A stretch of 64,000 nt of DNA, from NCBI RefSeq assembly GCF_026870155.1, contig NZ_CP113975.1, forward strand, positions 3,100,001 to 3,164,000, given 5' to 3'. Below the pieces are notes generated by a model, which saw only the letters and a program-made list of their open reading frames with translations, ran no database searches and was not told the origin of the DNA. The stretch comes from Flavobacterium marginilacus (GTDB taxonomy: Bacteria > Bacteroidota > Bacteroidia > Flavobacteriales > Flavobacteriaceae). Shown here piece after piece: positions 56,854 to 64,000 of this stretch; the first letter of the stretch is position 1; every line of letters starts with the position of its first letter. A program made the translations under genes and the position numbers.

Positions 56854-58281
56854 TTACTTCTTAACCTCGTAAACCTTCAGATTTTTTTCCCCGAACATTT
56901 CATATAATTTGTTAATGTCTTTCAATGCGTTTTTCGGCAGATTTTCGGCTTTATTGCCAAAAACATATAATTTATCGTAAGGTTCAATCACGCAGGTTGA
57001 TTCGTCGATTTCGCCTTTTTCATTTTGTAATTTCTTTAAATCCAGACCTAAATATTTTGCCATAAAGGGATACAACGCCATACGTTTTGAAACCCCAAAA
57101 TCGTGTCCTTCATTGGCAAAATGGGCATTTTCAACCAAATCTTTCTTGCCGTAAAAATCATAAGTTCTTTGAATAAAAGGGAATTCCAATTCGGGAACGG
57201 CCAGTGTCCAGTCTTTTCCGTCGGAAACAATCAATTGTGGTTTTGGTGCCATCATTGCCGAGATTTCAGCATTATTGGTTCCGTTACCGCAAAGGTGAAT
57301 TCCCCGACCGCTTTCGCAGGGACATCCTCCAGAAAAATGTGACGAAACCATCACCACGGGTGCCGAAACTTTAATTCGGTCATCCAAAGCCGCCAAAAAC
57401 ATCGTATGCGAGCCTCCGCCAGAACCACCGGTAACGCCAACACGGGTCATATCGACGTTTTTCTGAGTCGATAAATAATCCAATAAACGTATTCCGCTCA
57501 AAACCTGAACGGTCGATGCAATGCTGTTTCGGTGTATTTCTTCGGGAAATTGAAGCAACGATTCGCCCCAGGCAAATAAATCATAACTCACTACGATTGC
57601 TCCCATTTTGGCCATTATGGCACAACGGTACTGCTCGTCTTTTCTATATCTTCCGTCACCAAAATGTCCATCGGGCGTTAAGATAACTGCCACTTTTTTG
57701 TTTAGTGGATACGGTTTATAGATCGATCCTGTAGTATAAACGCCCGGAAGAATTTCAAGTGCGATGTTCTCAATACTGTAATCTTTGTAAATTCTTTTTG
57801 GAGTTAAAATTGGTTTTGATTTCGGCATTGGCGGAGCCTTGTCCAAACCAAATGACGTAATCATACAGGCTTTTATTTCTTTTTTGCGCGCTTCCCATTC
57901 TGCTGCATTCGAGTACAAAGTCGTCAGATAGTTTAAACGCTCTCTGCCTTTATCGACCGAAACTTTATGGTTTTCATATTTACGGATGATGTAACTCCCA
58001 TCCGGCTGTTTGAAGTACATCAACTCAAACGGAGCCAAAATATTCGTTAGTGAAATTGGCAAATTTCCCGGTTCAATTCTCCAATCGGCATAATCGAGTT
58101 CCTTTCCTTTTAGCAAACCGCGATCGTCATTGATGGTAACCTTAAAAATGGTTGCAATTTTTTGAAGCGTTTCCGAAACCGGTCTCCTGAAATTGGTATC
58201 CGAAGTGCATTGCGCGTTTGCTAAAGTCAATGTAAAAATTGAGATTAGTAACGTAAAGGTTATGTTTTTTAAATTTTTCAT
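56854..58281 (-). CDS. Exported esterase with an N-terminal STN domain (alpha/beta hydrolase)
   Basis: A 475-residue protein with a signal peptide (MKNLKNITFTLLISIFTLTLANAQ). Residues about 34-105 (SETLQKIATIFKVTINDDRG, LLKGKELDYADW, GNLPISLTNILAPFELMYF) follow the secretin/TonB short N-terminal (STN) pattern. The rest is a serine esterase of the acetyl-xylan-esterase/dienelactone-hydrolase type: VAVILTPDGHFGDGRY (oxyanion region), VGVTGGSGGGSHTMFLAA with the nucleophile in GGSGGG, then a late Asp (SDGKDW) and His (NEGHDFG). It probably removes acetyl or methyl groups from a glycan. An STN module on an esterase is uncommon. It lies between a GH78 gene and the IS110 element. Confidence 0.78.
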   Translation of the reverse strand: MKNLKNITFTLLISIFTLTLANAQCTSDTNFRRPVSETLQKIATIFKVTINDDRGLLKGKELDYADWRIEPGNLPISLTNILAPFELMYFKQPDGSYIIRKYENHKVSVDKGRERLNYLTTLYSNAAEWEARKKEIKACMITSFGLDKAPPMPKSKPILTPKRIYKDYSIENIALEILPGVYTTGSIYKPYPLNKKVAVILTPDGHFGDGRYRKDEQYRCAIMAKMGAIVVSYDLFAWGESLLQFPEEIHRNSIASTVQVLSGIRLLDYLSTQKNVDMTRVGVTGGSGGGSHTMFLAALDDRIKVSAPVVMVSSHFSGGCPCESGRGIHLCGNGTNNAEISAMMAPKPQLIVSDGKDWTLAVPELEFPFIQRTYDFYGKKDLVENAHFANEGHDFGVSKRMALYPFMAKYLGLDLKKLQNEKGEIDESTCVIEPYDKLYVFGNKAENLPKNALKDINKLYEMFGEKNLKVYEVKK

Positions 58282-58306
58282 TTTTATTTATTGTTAACTT
58301 CAAATC

Positions 58307-58339
58307 AGACCTAACAGGCTTTAAAAACCTGTTAGGTCT
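58307..58339. repeat. Palindromic repeat AGACCTAACAGG, copy 3
   Basis: 33-bp palindrome (AGACCTAACAGG facing CCTGTTAGGTCT) between the second GH78 gene and the esterase gene; it fills half of the 66-bp gap. Third copy of the type found at 29043 and 41903. Confidence 0.85.
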
Positions 58340-58347
58340 CCCGAAAA

Positions 58348-61152
58348 CTATATTTTACATTCAATTGTATAAATTCCTGAACCTAATTCTAAAGTTGATT
58401 TTTTTGTTTTTTCATCAAAAACTGTACTAACCGATTTTTTATTCATTTTAATTTCTGAATCATTCGAAACCGGCAATTTTATGGTCGCCGATGTATTGGC
58501 AGGAATTTCTACTTTCAGGATTAATTTTCCGTCTTTCTTTTCCCAAGCCGAAGCAATTTTTCCATAAATCGATTGGTATTCCGCTTTCGCGAAAGTCATA
58601 TCGCCTACCACTTCCGGCTGAATGAAGAAATGCTTGAATCCCGGATTGTTGGAATCAGGCACAATTCCGGCAAGGCTTTGGTAAAACCATTCTTCGATTT
58701 GTCCCATCATAAAGTGATTCCACGAATTTCCTTTTCGGGGATCCCATTGTTCGGTCAGAGTGGTCAAACCAAATTTTATCTGAAAACCATAACCCGGCGC
58801 ATCATAATGGTTGTTCATTTTGTACATCGTTTCGTTTTCGCCATTTTGTGCCAAAGCTTGAAATAAATAACGGTTTCCCACATCGCCTGTCGTCAATCGG
58901 TCACCTTTGGCTTTGATATCGGCCAATAAATTCTGCATCACGGCCTCTTTGTACTGCGGTTCCACTATGTCCATAAAAACAGGAACAGCGTTACTAAACT
59001 GACTATTTGTACCGTATTGTTTGGTTTCGGCATTAAAAAATTTGTCGTTAAATGCCTCTTTAATGTCCGAAGTCAAAGCTTCATATTTCGCAATATCTTC
59101 CGTTTTGTTCAACAGTTTCGCCGCTTTTGCAACCAAACTCGCTCCATAAAAATAATGACTTGTTGCCGAAAGTGCAATCGGGCTGTTTTTGGAATATCCG
59201 GCCGCGTGTGTCCCGTAATCGTACCAATCGCCCAATCCGTGCGAAACAATGTGGTCTGTTGCTTTTGTACCTAAATAATCGACATACTTTTTCATTACGG
59301 GATAGTATTTTTCGATTAACGAAGCATCACCGTAATATTCGTAATACATCCACGGCAAAATCACGCCGGTTACCCCCCATTCCGGAGAATCCGTAAAGTC
59401 GCCTCCAAAGACAACATATTCGGGAACAATCGTTGGAATCAAACCATTGTCACGTTGCGAATCGGAAATGTTTTGCATCGTGGCAGGAATAAAACTTTCC
59501 AAATTATAATTGAAAAGCAATCCAGGACCATTTAAATGAATTTCTTCTATCCAACCCAATTTTTCGCGTTGCGGACAATCGGTGAAAACGCTTTGAAAGT
59601 TACTTTTTATGGCATTATTAATCAGCCAATGTGCTTTATTGAAGATGTCATTGGAACATTCAAAAGTTCCCGCTTCTCCCGCCGAATTGTATATGAAATT
59701 TGATTTCAAATCAACCAATGTCGGAAGATTTTTGTCCTTGTCTTCTTTGTAATTGATGTTCTCCATCTGAACATATTGATAACCGTAATAACTGAAATTA
59801 GGTCGCCATTCTTCGATGCCTTCCCCTTTCAAAGTATAGTCATAATAATACGGTTTTCCAGTCTTTCCTTGTCCAACCGTTCCGTCTTCATTCAAGCTTT
59901 CGCCCACCCAAACGCGAACCGTTTGTCCTTTTTTCCCTTTCACTTTAATAGTCGGAAAACCGGAAAGATTTTGCCCCATATTAAAAATATAGAAATTAGG
60001 TTTCAGCTCTTTGGCCTCCTTAACTTCATATTGTTTTTGAACGATAATTGGTGATGTCGTTTGTGCTCTCAAAATTCCTTTTGGCGCTTCCTGAACGACT
60101 ACTTTCTTCCAATTCGAATCGTTAAATCCTTTGGTGTTCCAACCTTTTTGTTCCAAATTGGCATTATAATCTTCTCCCCCAAAAATGCTGTTGTAGGTAA
60201 TCGGGCTCTTGCTGTATTTCCAGCTTCCGTCTGATTTTATGATGTCTTCTGAACCGTCTTTGTAAACCACTTTCATTTTGAAAAATAAAGTCGGCGGACC
60301 AAAACTCACGTAAAATTTCGAATAGCGTTCGGCAAGCGTATTGTACATTCCGTTTCCTAACAACACACCGATCACGTTTTCACCATTTTGCAGTTCTTTC
60401 GGACTCAATTCATAAGTGTTGAAATTGACCGTTTTGTCGTAGTCCGACCACAAAGGCGCAAATTCGCTATTGCCAATTTTTTTTCCGTTAATCGTCAGTT
60501 CGTAATGTCCTAAACCTGAAATGTAAACTACAGCTTCCTTGATTTCTTTTTTTACTTCAAAAGGTTTGCGAAGCATAATACTTCTGCGGGACAAAGAATC
60601 GGAAGCGTTGATTAAAGACGCTTTTTTCTCTTTGTTGAAAGTAGCGGTGTGGTAATTTCTGCCTTCCGGCAAATGACTGTCAGCCTTTGTAATTGCCCCG
60701 ATCCAAGTCGGATTCAAAGCCGATTCTGAAGGTGCAATTCGGAAAGAATTAATTTTACTCCAAACCGAAGATTTTCCGTTTTGATTCCAAACTTTTACTT
60801 TCCAAAAGTATTTGGCTTCATTTTTTAAAGAAGTACCTCCATAATTTATTTGAAGATTTTTATCCGAGTTTACTTTTCCGCTGTCCCAAACATTGCCTTG
60901 ATCTTTTTTTAGTTTTTCTTCCGAAGACGCGACTAAAATTTGATAAGCTGATTGTGTTACATTTAATTCTTTTGAAACCAATTGCCAACTTAACCTTGGA
61001 TTATTTGTATTTACAGCCAATGGATTTTGGGTCATTTCACAGGTCAAATGTTCAGCAGAAATTTGGCCGTTAGAAATAAAAAAGAAAAAAAGAAAAATAA
61101 AGGTTAATATGGATTTTGAAATATTCACTTTGTAAATTTTTAATTGAACCAT
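58348..61152 (-). CDS. GH78 alpha-L-rhamnosidase, second copy
   Basis: A 934-residue enzyme with the same domain series as the GH78 at 47190: Fn3-like start (AEHLTCEMTQNPLAVNTNNP), Bac_rhamnosid N domain, a concanavalin-like region, the (alpha/alpha)6 barrel with TDCPQREKLGWIEEIHL and a C-terminal sandwich. The signature differs (DCPQREKLGW against DCPQRNERQPW), so the two act on different linkages or acceptors. The ATG at 61152 lies inside a dispersed inverted repeat. A GTG at 61128 gives MNISKSILTFIFLFFFF, a good signal peptide, and is an alternative start. It is 100 bp from the beta-propeller gene. Confidence 0.92.
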   Translation of the reverse strand: MVQLKIYKVNISKSILTFIFLFFFFISNGQISAEHLTCEMTQNPLAVNTNNPRLSWQLVSKELNVTQSAYQILVASSEEKLKKDQGNVWDSGKVNSDKNLQINYGGTSLKNEAKYFWKVKVWNQNGKSSVWSKINSFRIAPSESALNPTWIGAITKADSHLPEGRNYHTATFNKEKKASLINASDSLSRRSIMLRKPFEVKKEIKEAVVYISGLGHYELTINGKKIGNSEFAPLWSDYDKTVNFNTYELSPKELQNGENVIGVLLGNGMYNTLAERYSKFYVSFGPPTLFFKMKVVYKDGSEDIIKSDGSWKYSKSPITYNSIFGGEDYNANLEQKGWNTKGFNDSNWKKVVVQEAPKGILRAQTTSPIIVQKQYEVKEAKELKPNFYIFNMGQNLSGFPTIKVKGKKGQTVRVWVGESLNEDGTVGQGKTGKPYYYDYTLKGEGIEEWRPNFSYYGYQYVQMENINYKEDKDKNLPTLVDLKSNFIYNSAGEAGTFECSNDIFNKAHWLINNAIKSNFQSVFTDCPQREKLGWIEEIHLNGPGLLFNYNLESFIPATMQNISDSQRDNGLIPTIVPEYVVFGGDFTDSPEWGVTGVILPWMYYEYYGDASLIEKYYPVMKKYVDYLGTKATDHIVSHGLGDWYDYGTHAAGYSKNSPIALSATSHYFYGASLVAKAAKLLNKTEDIAKYEALTSDIKEAFNDKFFNAETKQYGTNSQFSNAVPVFMDIVEPQYKEAVMQNLLADIKAKGDRLTTGDVGNRYLFQALAQNGENETMYKMNNHYDAPGYGFQIKFGLTTLTEQWDPRKGNSWNHFMMGQIEEWFYQSLAGIVPDSNNPGFKHFFIQPEVVGDMTFAKAEYQSIYGKIASAWEKKDGKLILKVEIPANTSATIKLPVSNDSEIKMNKKSVSTVFDEKTKKSTLELGSGIYTIECKI

Positions 61153-61244
61153 TAAGATATTAAGAAAATTAAGTGTTAGCGTCTTTATTCTCTCAAAATA
61201 AACTCATTAAGCATTCAACTTAATTTTCTTAATATCTTAATGGT
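61148..61244. repeat. Inverted repeat ACCATTAAGATATTAAG, copy 2
   Basis: The first and last 26 bases (61148-61173 and 61219-61244) are perfect inverted complements. The arm starts ACCATTAAGATATTAAG. The centre is 45 bp. It spans the whole gap between the beta-propeller gene and the GH78 gene and runs into the GH78 start. Copy 1 is at 45829-45890. Confidence 0.88.
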
Positions 61245-61251
61245 AAAAAAA

Positions 61252-63129
61252 TTATTGTTCCTTTTTAGTAACCAACGATTCAATATTAAACACCGCCTCG
61301 GGGATTAATTTTCCTGTATCCGGCAAATCTGTAAAATCCGGTGTATCGGGTTCTGTGTCTGCATTTGGTGTATAACGTTGCTCTCCCGTGCGGAACATAA
61401 TGCGTGAAATTCCGTCAACCGGAGCATAAAATATCTTGTTGGTTTCCTTGCCGTCATTCACTTTTACGGTATAAGAACGGCTAGCCACATTCAGTTTAAC
61501 CGTAACAGTATATTCCTTTCCGGCTTCATATTTCATAATTCCCCCAAAACGGGCGCCATTTTTTGCTTTCAATTCCCCATCCGAATCGAATTCTAAACGA
61601 ATCGCAGGAAGTCCTTGCGCATTTTGAAATTCGACCTGCAGTAAACCGTGATTGTTTTGTTCGGGCTTAACGGTAAAAGTGGCTTCCATTTTTTTTGCAA
61701 ACGGAATCACGCGCTCGGCACGGGAATAATCAAAAGCATCTTGATCTCTTAAAGTTAGGCTTTTTTTGCCGTCAGTTTTCTTTTCCACTTTGGCGGAAGC
61801 CCAAGCCAAATCATAGGTATTCCATAATTTTAATTCTTCGCCATTTGGTAAATCATTGAAAACATCATTGACATTTTCTTTCACTTCGCTAGTCACCGGA
61901 ACCGGAATCGAAGCCACCCAAATATCTTCTTTGTTCATACTGTAGCTTACCCACAGTTTTCCGTCAGGCGGAGTTCCGTCAGTTTCGGAAATGCCTCGAA
62001 CGTATTGTGGGCCTGCCGATTTGTAGTTTCCGCCGTAACGCATCGGACTCACTTCGCCGTGAACCAACAATAAATCTTTGTAGTTCAATCCGTCATCAGA
62101 AGTTGAAATAGCCAATGGCCAACGGTATTCTGACGGATTATAAACAGTTGCATAACGGTTATCCGAAGTTTTTTGTCCCCAAATCTTGGCATTGCTGTTG
62201 ACAAAACCAGGCGCTCTTGTTGGGATGTATTCCCAAGTTTTTCCTTCGTCTTTACTGATGGATGTCAAAGCAAATTTCCATAAACCGACTACATTTCCGT
62301 TTGGCAAATGGTAATAATTAAAAGCTTTGTATTGTTTTTTTAACGGAATCAATTCATCATCACGATCGGCTTCTTCCACCCATTGTTGCATCAACAAAGG
62401 TTTAGACAATAATTCGTCACAAGCTTTGATAAATTTCTTGTCCTTGCTTTTGGTGTAAAACGGAAAGGTTGTTGGCAACGGATTTCCGGTTTTATTATAT
62501 CGGATAAAATAAATCGGGCCAAAAGTCCCGTCTTTGTAGATTTCGCGAACGACACGGCCAATTCCTTTTCCGTCATTTGGGTCGTCTTTTTTATCCAATG
62601 CTACGCCATAATAACCCATAGCAATCAATTTTTTGTCGGAAGTAACATAAAAGCCAATGCGTTGGTGCATAATCGCATCCATATTTTTGGCAACGCCTTC
62701 CATTCCTTCTTTTTTAAAACCATCGGGAACTTTGTAAATTGGGAAAAGTACTGTAGGTTTTGTCCAAGTTACACCATCTTTTGAAGTCATTAAAAAAGTT
62801 TGACTTGGCGGAATATGTTCTCCTGTTGGATCGCTCAAATAATTCAAATAAAAGGTGTTGTTCCAATACGCCATCATCGGTTGATGATTGTAGGTCCATC
62901 CCAAACCATCGGCTTTTTCGGGATGTTCCCTGCTCGCGCGCATTATCTGTGTGGCGTGAACTCCAACTGCGGGAGCTAATTGCCCGTGGTGGTAATCAAC
63001 ATTCGAAAGTGTTTTTCCTGTATATCGTATGGTATCATTTTGTGCCAATGCAGAAGTTACAGCTCCGCAAGTCAATAGGATTGCTGATGCTGTTACGATA
63101 TTGGTTTTTATGTTTTTAAATGCAGTCAT
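61252..63129 (-). CDS. Exported beta-propeller protein with C-terminal jelly-roll domain, probable glycosidase
   Basis: A 625-residue protein with a signal peptide (KTNIVTASAILLTCGAVTSA, cut near LAQ). Residues about 35-420 hold BNR-like propeller repeats (MTSKDGVTWTKP, TSISKDEGKTWEYI, ISTSDDGLNYKDL), conserved NHQPMMAYWNNTFYLNYLSDP and many charged residues. Residues about 440-610 look like a laminin-G/concanavalin-type sandwich (LQVEFQNAQGLPAIRLEFDS). Similar two-domain proteins sit beside rhamnosidases in PULs. The activity is unknown; a rhamnosidase or other exo-enzyme of a propeller-type family is possible but not shown. It is followed by a GH78 gene. Confidence 0.68.
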   Translation of the reverse strand: MTAFKNIKTNIVTASAILLTCGAVTSALAQNDTIRYTGKTLSNVDYHHGQLAPAVGVHATQIMRASREHPEKADGLGWTYNHQPMMAYWNNTFYLNYLSDPTGEHIPPSQTFLMTSKDGVTWTKPTVLFPIYKVPDGFKKEGMEGVAKNMDAIMHQRIGFYVTSDKKLIAMGYYGVALDKKDDPNDGKGIGRVVREIYKDGTFGPIYFIRYNKTGNPLPTTFPFYTKSKDKKFIKACDELLSKPLLMQQWVEEADRDDELIPLKKQYKAFNYYHLPNGNVVGLWKFALTSISKDEGKTWEYIPTRAPGFVNSNAKIWGQKTSDNRYATVYNPSEYRWPLAISTSDDGLNYKDLLLVHGEVSPMRYGGNYKSAGPQYVRGISETDGTPPDGKLWVSYSMNKEDIWVASIPVPVTSEVKENVNDVFNDLPNGEELKLWNTYDLAWASAKVEKKTDGKKSLTLRDQDAFDYSRAERVIPFAKKMEATFTVKPEQNNHGLLQVEFQNAQGLPAIRLEFDSDGELKAKNGARFGGIMKYEAGKEYTVTVKLNVASRSYTVKVNDGKETNKIFYAPVDGISRIMFRTGEQRYTPNADTEPDTPDFTDLPDTGKLIPEAVFNIESLVTKKEQ

Positions 63130-63287
63130 TGTTTTTCTTTTTTGCCACGGAATTTATTCCTGAATTTGCTTACTTATTTTTTCACGCAGATTTGCTTCGC
63201 CTGTTCGCTATCGCTCGGGTCTCAGATTTACGCAGATTTTTTATTTGTATTTTCTTTTTTAATCTGTGAAATCTGTGGCATTATATT
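63130..63287. repeat. Degenerate repeat of the GCCACAGATT family
   Basis: TTTTGCCACGGAATTT at one end and AATCTGTGAAATCTGTGGCA at the other are inverted complements in part. Inside are ACGCAGATTTGC and ACGCAGATTTT, related direct copies. It occupies the gap between the GH43-type gene and the beta-propeller gene. Similar sequence is at 7230, 44796-44935, 49952 and 38275. Confidence 0.55.
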
Positions 63288-64000
63288 TTACTTCTTTTCA
63301 ATTAATCCTTTTAAAACTTCTTCGGAAATAGTTGTAATCGTTCCGTGTTTGTGTCCTTCGGGAAGGCTTATTTTTGAGGAAACATCTTCGAATTTTACAA
63401 AATCGGAAGTACTTAGGGCTTTATAGTTTTTGGATCCGTAATTGTCATAATACAACAGCCATTTTTTACCGACTTTTACCACTGTTGGCCCTTCTGAAAG
63501 ATAGGCCGTCAATGGCTCCGAACTTTTTCCGAAAGGCCCCAAAGGCGATTTCCCGAAAGCCACTTTAATGTTTCGCATTGGTCTTGTATTATCTTTTAAA
63601 ACCAAAACATAATCGTTCTTGCCTTTTTTGACAATCACGCAGTCAATCACACTGAAACCGGGATCATAATATAATTTGGTATCCGAAAAGGTTTTGAAAT
63701 CCTTAGTGGTTACGAAATACATTCGGTGGTTGTTTTTTTCGTCTTCCACTCCTTTTGCAAATCGGAATGGAATGGTTGATGCCCAAATAATGATGTATTC
63801 TTTCTTGACATCGTCATAGAAAATTTCGGGAGCCCACACGTTTACCACTTCGGGTTCGTGTTTCATCACGGGAATATATTGTTGTTCTGACCAATGAATC
63901 AAATCTTTTGAACTAGCATATCCAAAACCGTTTCCGCCTTTCCAATCGGTTGTCCAAACCAAATGATAGGTTCCGTCTGCGCCTTTTGTGATTGATGGAT
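63288..64000 (-). CDS. GH43-type five-bladed propeller glycosidase, N-terminus outside window
   Basis: An open frame running off the right edge; about 237 C-terminal residues are seen. The frame continues above 63962 (GADGTYHLVWTTDWKGGNGF), so the start lies beyond the window and no start codon in view is real. Motifs match the GH43/GH117-type propeller: HLVWTTDWK, GYASSKDLIHW, NVWAPEIFYDD with the Glu that is usually the general acid neighbour, and VIDCVIVKKGKNDY. GH43 members cut L-arabinose and D-xylose linkages; related clans act on galactose. The exact activity needs the missing N-terminus. It ends the gene series at the right edge. Confidence 0.75.
   Translation of the reverse strand, partial: PSITKGADGTYHLVWTTDWKGGNGFGYASSKDLIHWSEQQYIPVMKHEPEVVNVWAPEIFYDDVKKEYIIIWASTIPFRFAKGVEDEKNNHRMYFVTTKDFKTFSDTKLYYDPGFSVIDCVIVKKGKNDYVLVLKDNTRPMRNIKVAFGKSPLGPFGKSSEPLTAYLSEGPTVVKVGKKWLLYYDNYGSKNYKALSTSDFVKFEDVSSKISLPEGHKHGTITTISEEVLKGLIEKK

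Overview
The window is low-GC, gene-dense DNA from a Bacteroidota member, most likely a Flavobacterium-type flavobacterium. The signs are a SusC/SusD pair, a hybrid two-component regulator of the HTCS type, lipoprotein signals ending in a cysteine, TAnnTTTG promoter boxes, and palindromic intergenic repeats of the kind I associate with Flavobacterium. Nearly all of it is a glycan-utilisation region (PUL).

Layout, left to right. 1-6372 (minus): susC, susD and a SusE/F-position surface lipoprotein that runs off the left edge. 7393-15914 (minus): GH2 beta-galactosidase, HTCS sensor-regulator, GH88/GH105 unsaturated uronidase. 16342-17070: remains of a serine hydrolase gene. 17114-21078 (minus): GH29 fucosidase, GH97, RhaM-family mutarotase. 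21322-24374 (plus): divergent AraC regulator and a second GH97. 24643-27543 (minus): GH2. 27720-32366 (minus): a tightly packed operon of RuBisCO-like protein, DUF1537 acid-sugar kinase, one-cysteine Asp/Glu-racemase-fold protein and a BASS-type transporter. 32471-35571 (minus): a defence-like cassette with a zeta-toxin-like P-loop protein, a small partner and a GHKL ATPase joined to a PD-(D/E)XK nuclease. 35812-64000 (minus): two GH2 enzymes, a GH67-N-like protein, an exported TIM-barrel protein, a sialidase-like lipoprotein, two GH78 rhamnosidases, a HExxH protein, an (alpha/alpha)6 hydrolase, GH95, an IS110 element, an STN-esterase fusion, a beta-propeller protein and a GH43 protein cut by the right edge.

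Together the enzymes suit a branched glycan carrying galactose, fucose and/or L-galactose, rhamnose and uronic acid, such as a pectic side chain or an arabinogalactan. The window has no polysaccharide lyase and no sulfatase. Sugars would enter through SusCD. The RuBisCO-like/DUF1537 pair resembles the known route from D-apiose through 3-oxo-isoapionate, which would fit a rhamnogalacturonan-II-type substrate; this is inference.

Control is visible at several points. An HTCS lies inside the PUL. Three AAAACGATTTT repeats at exactly 21-bp spacing lie between the AraC gene and the fucosidase operon. A palindrome AAGTGT-N7-ACACTT occurs upstream of susC, of the second GH97 and of the sialidase-like gene. 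The right half is unusual in that most gaps between genes hold one of several families of dispersed palindromic repeats.
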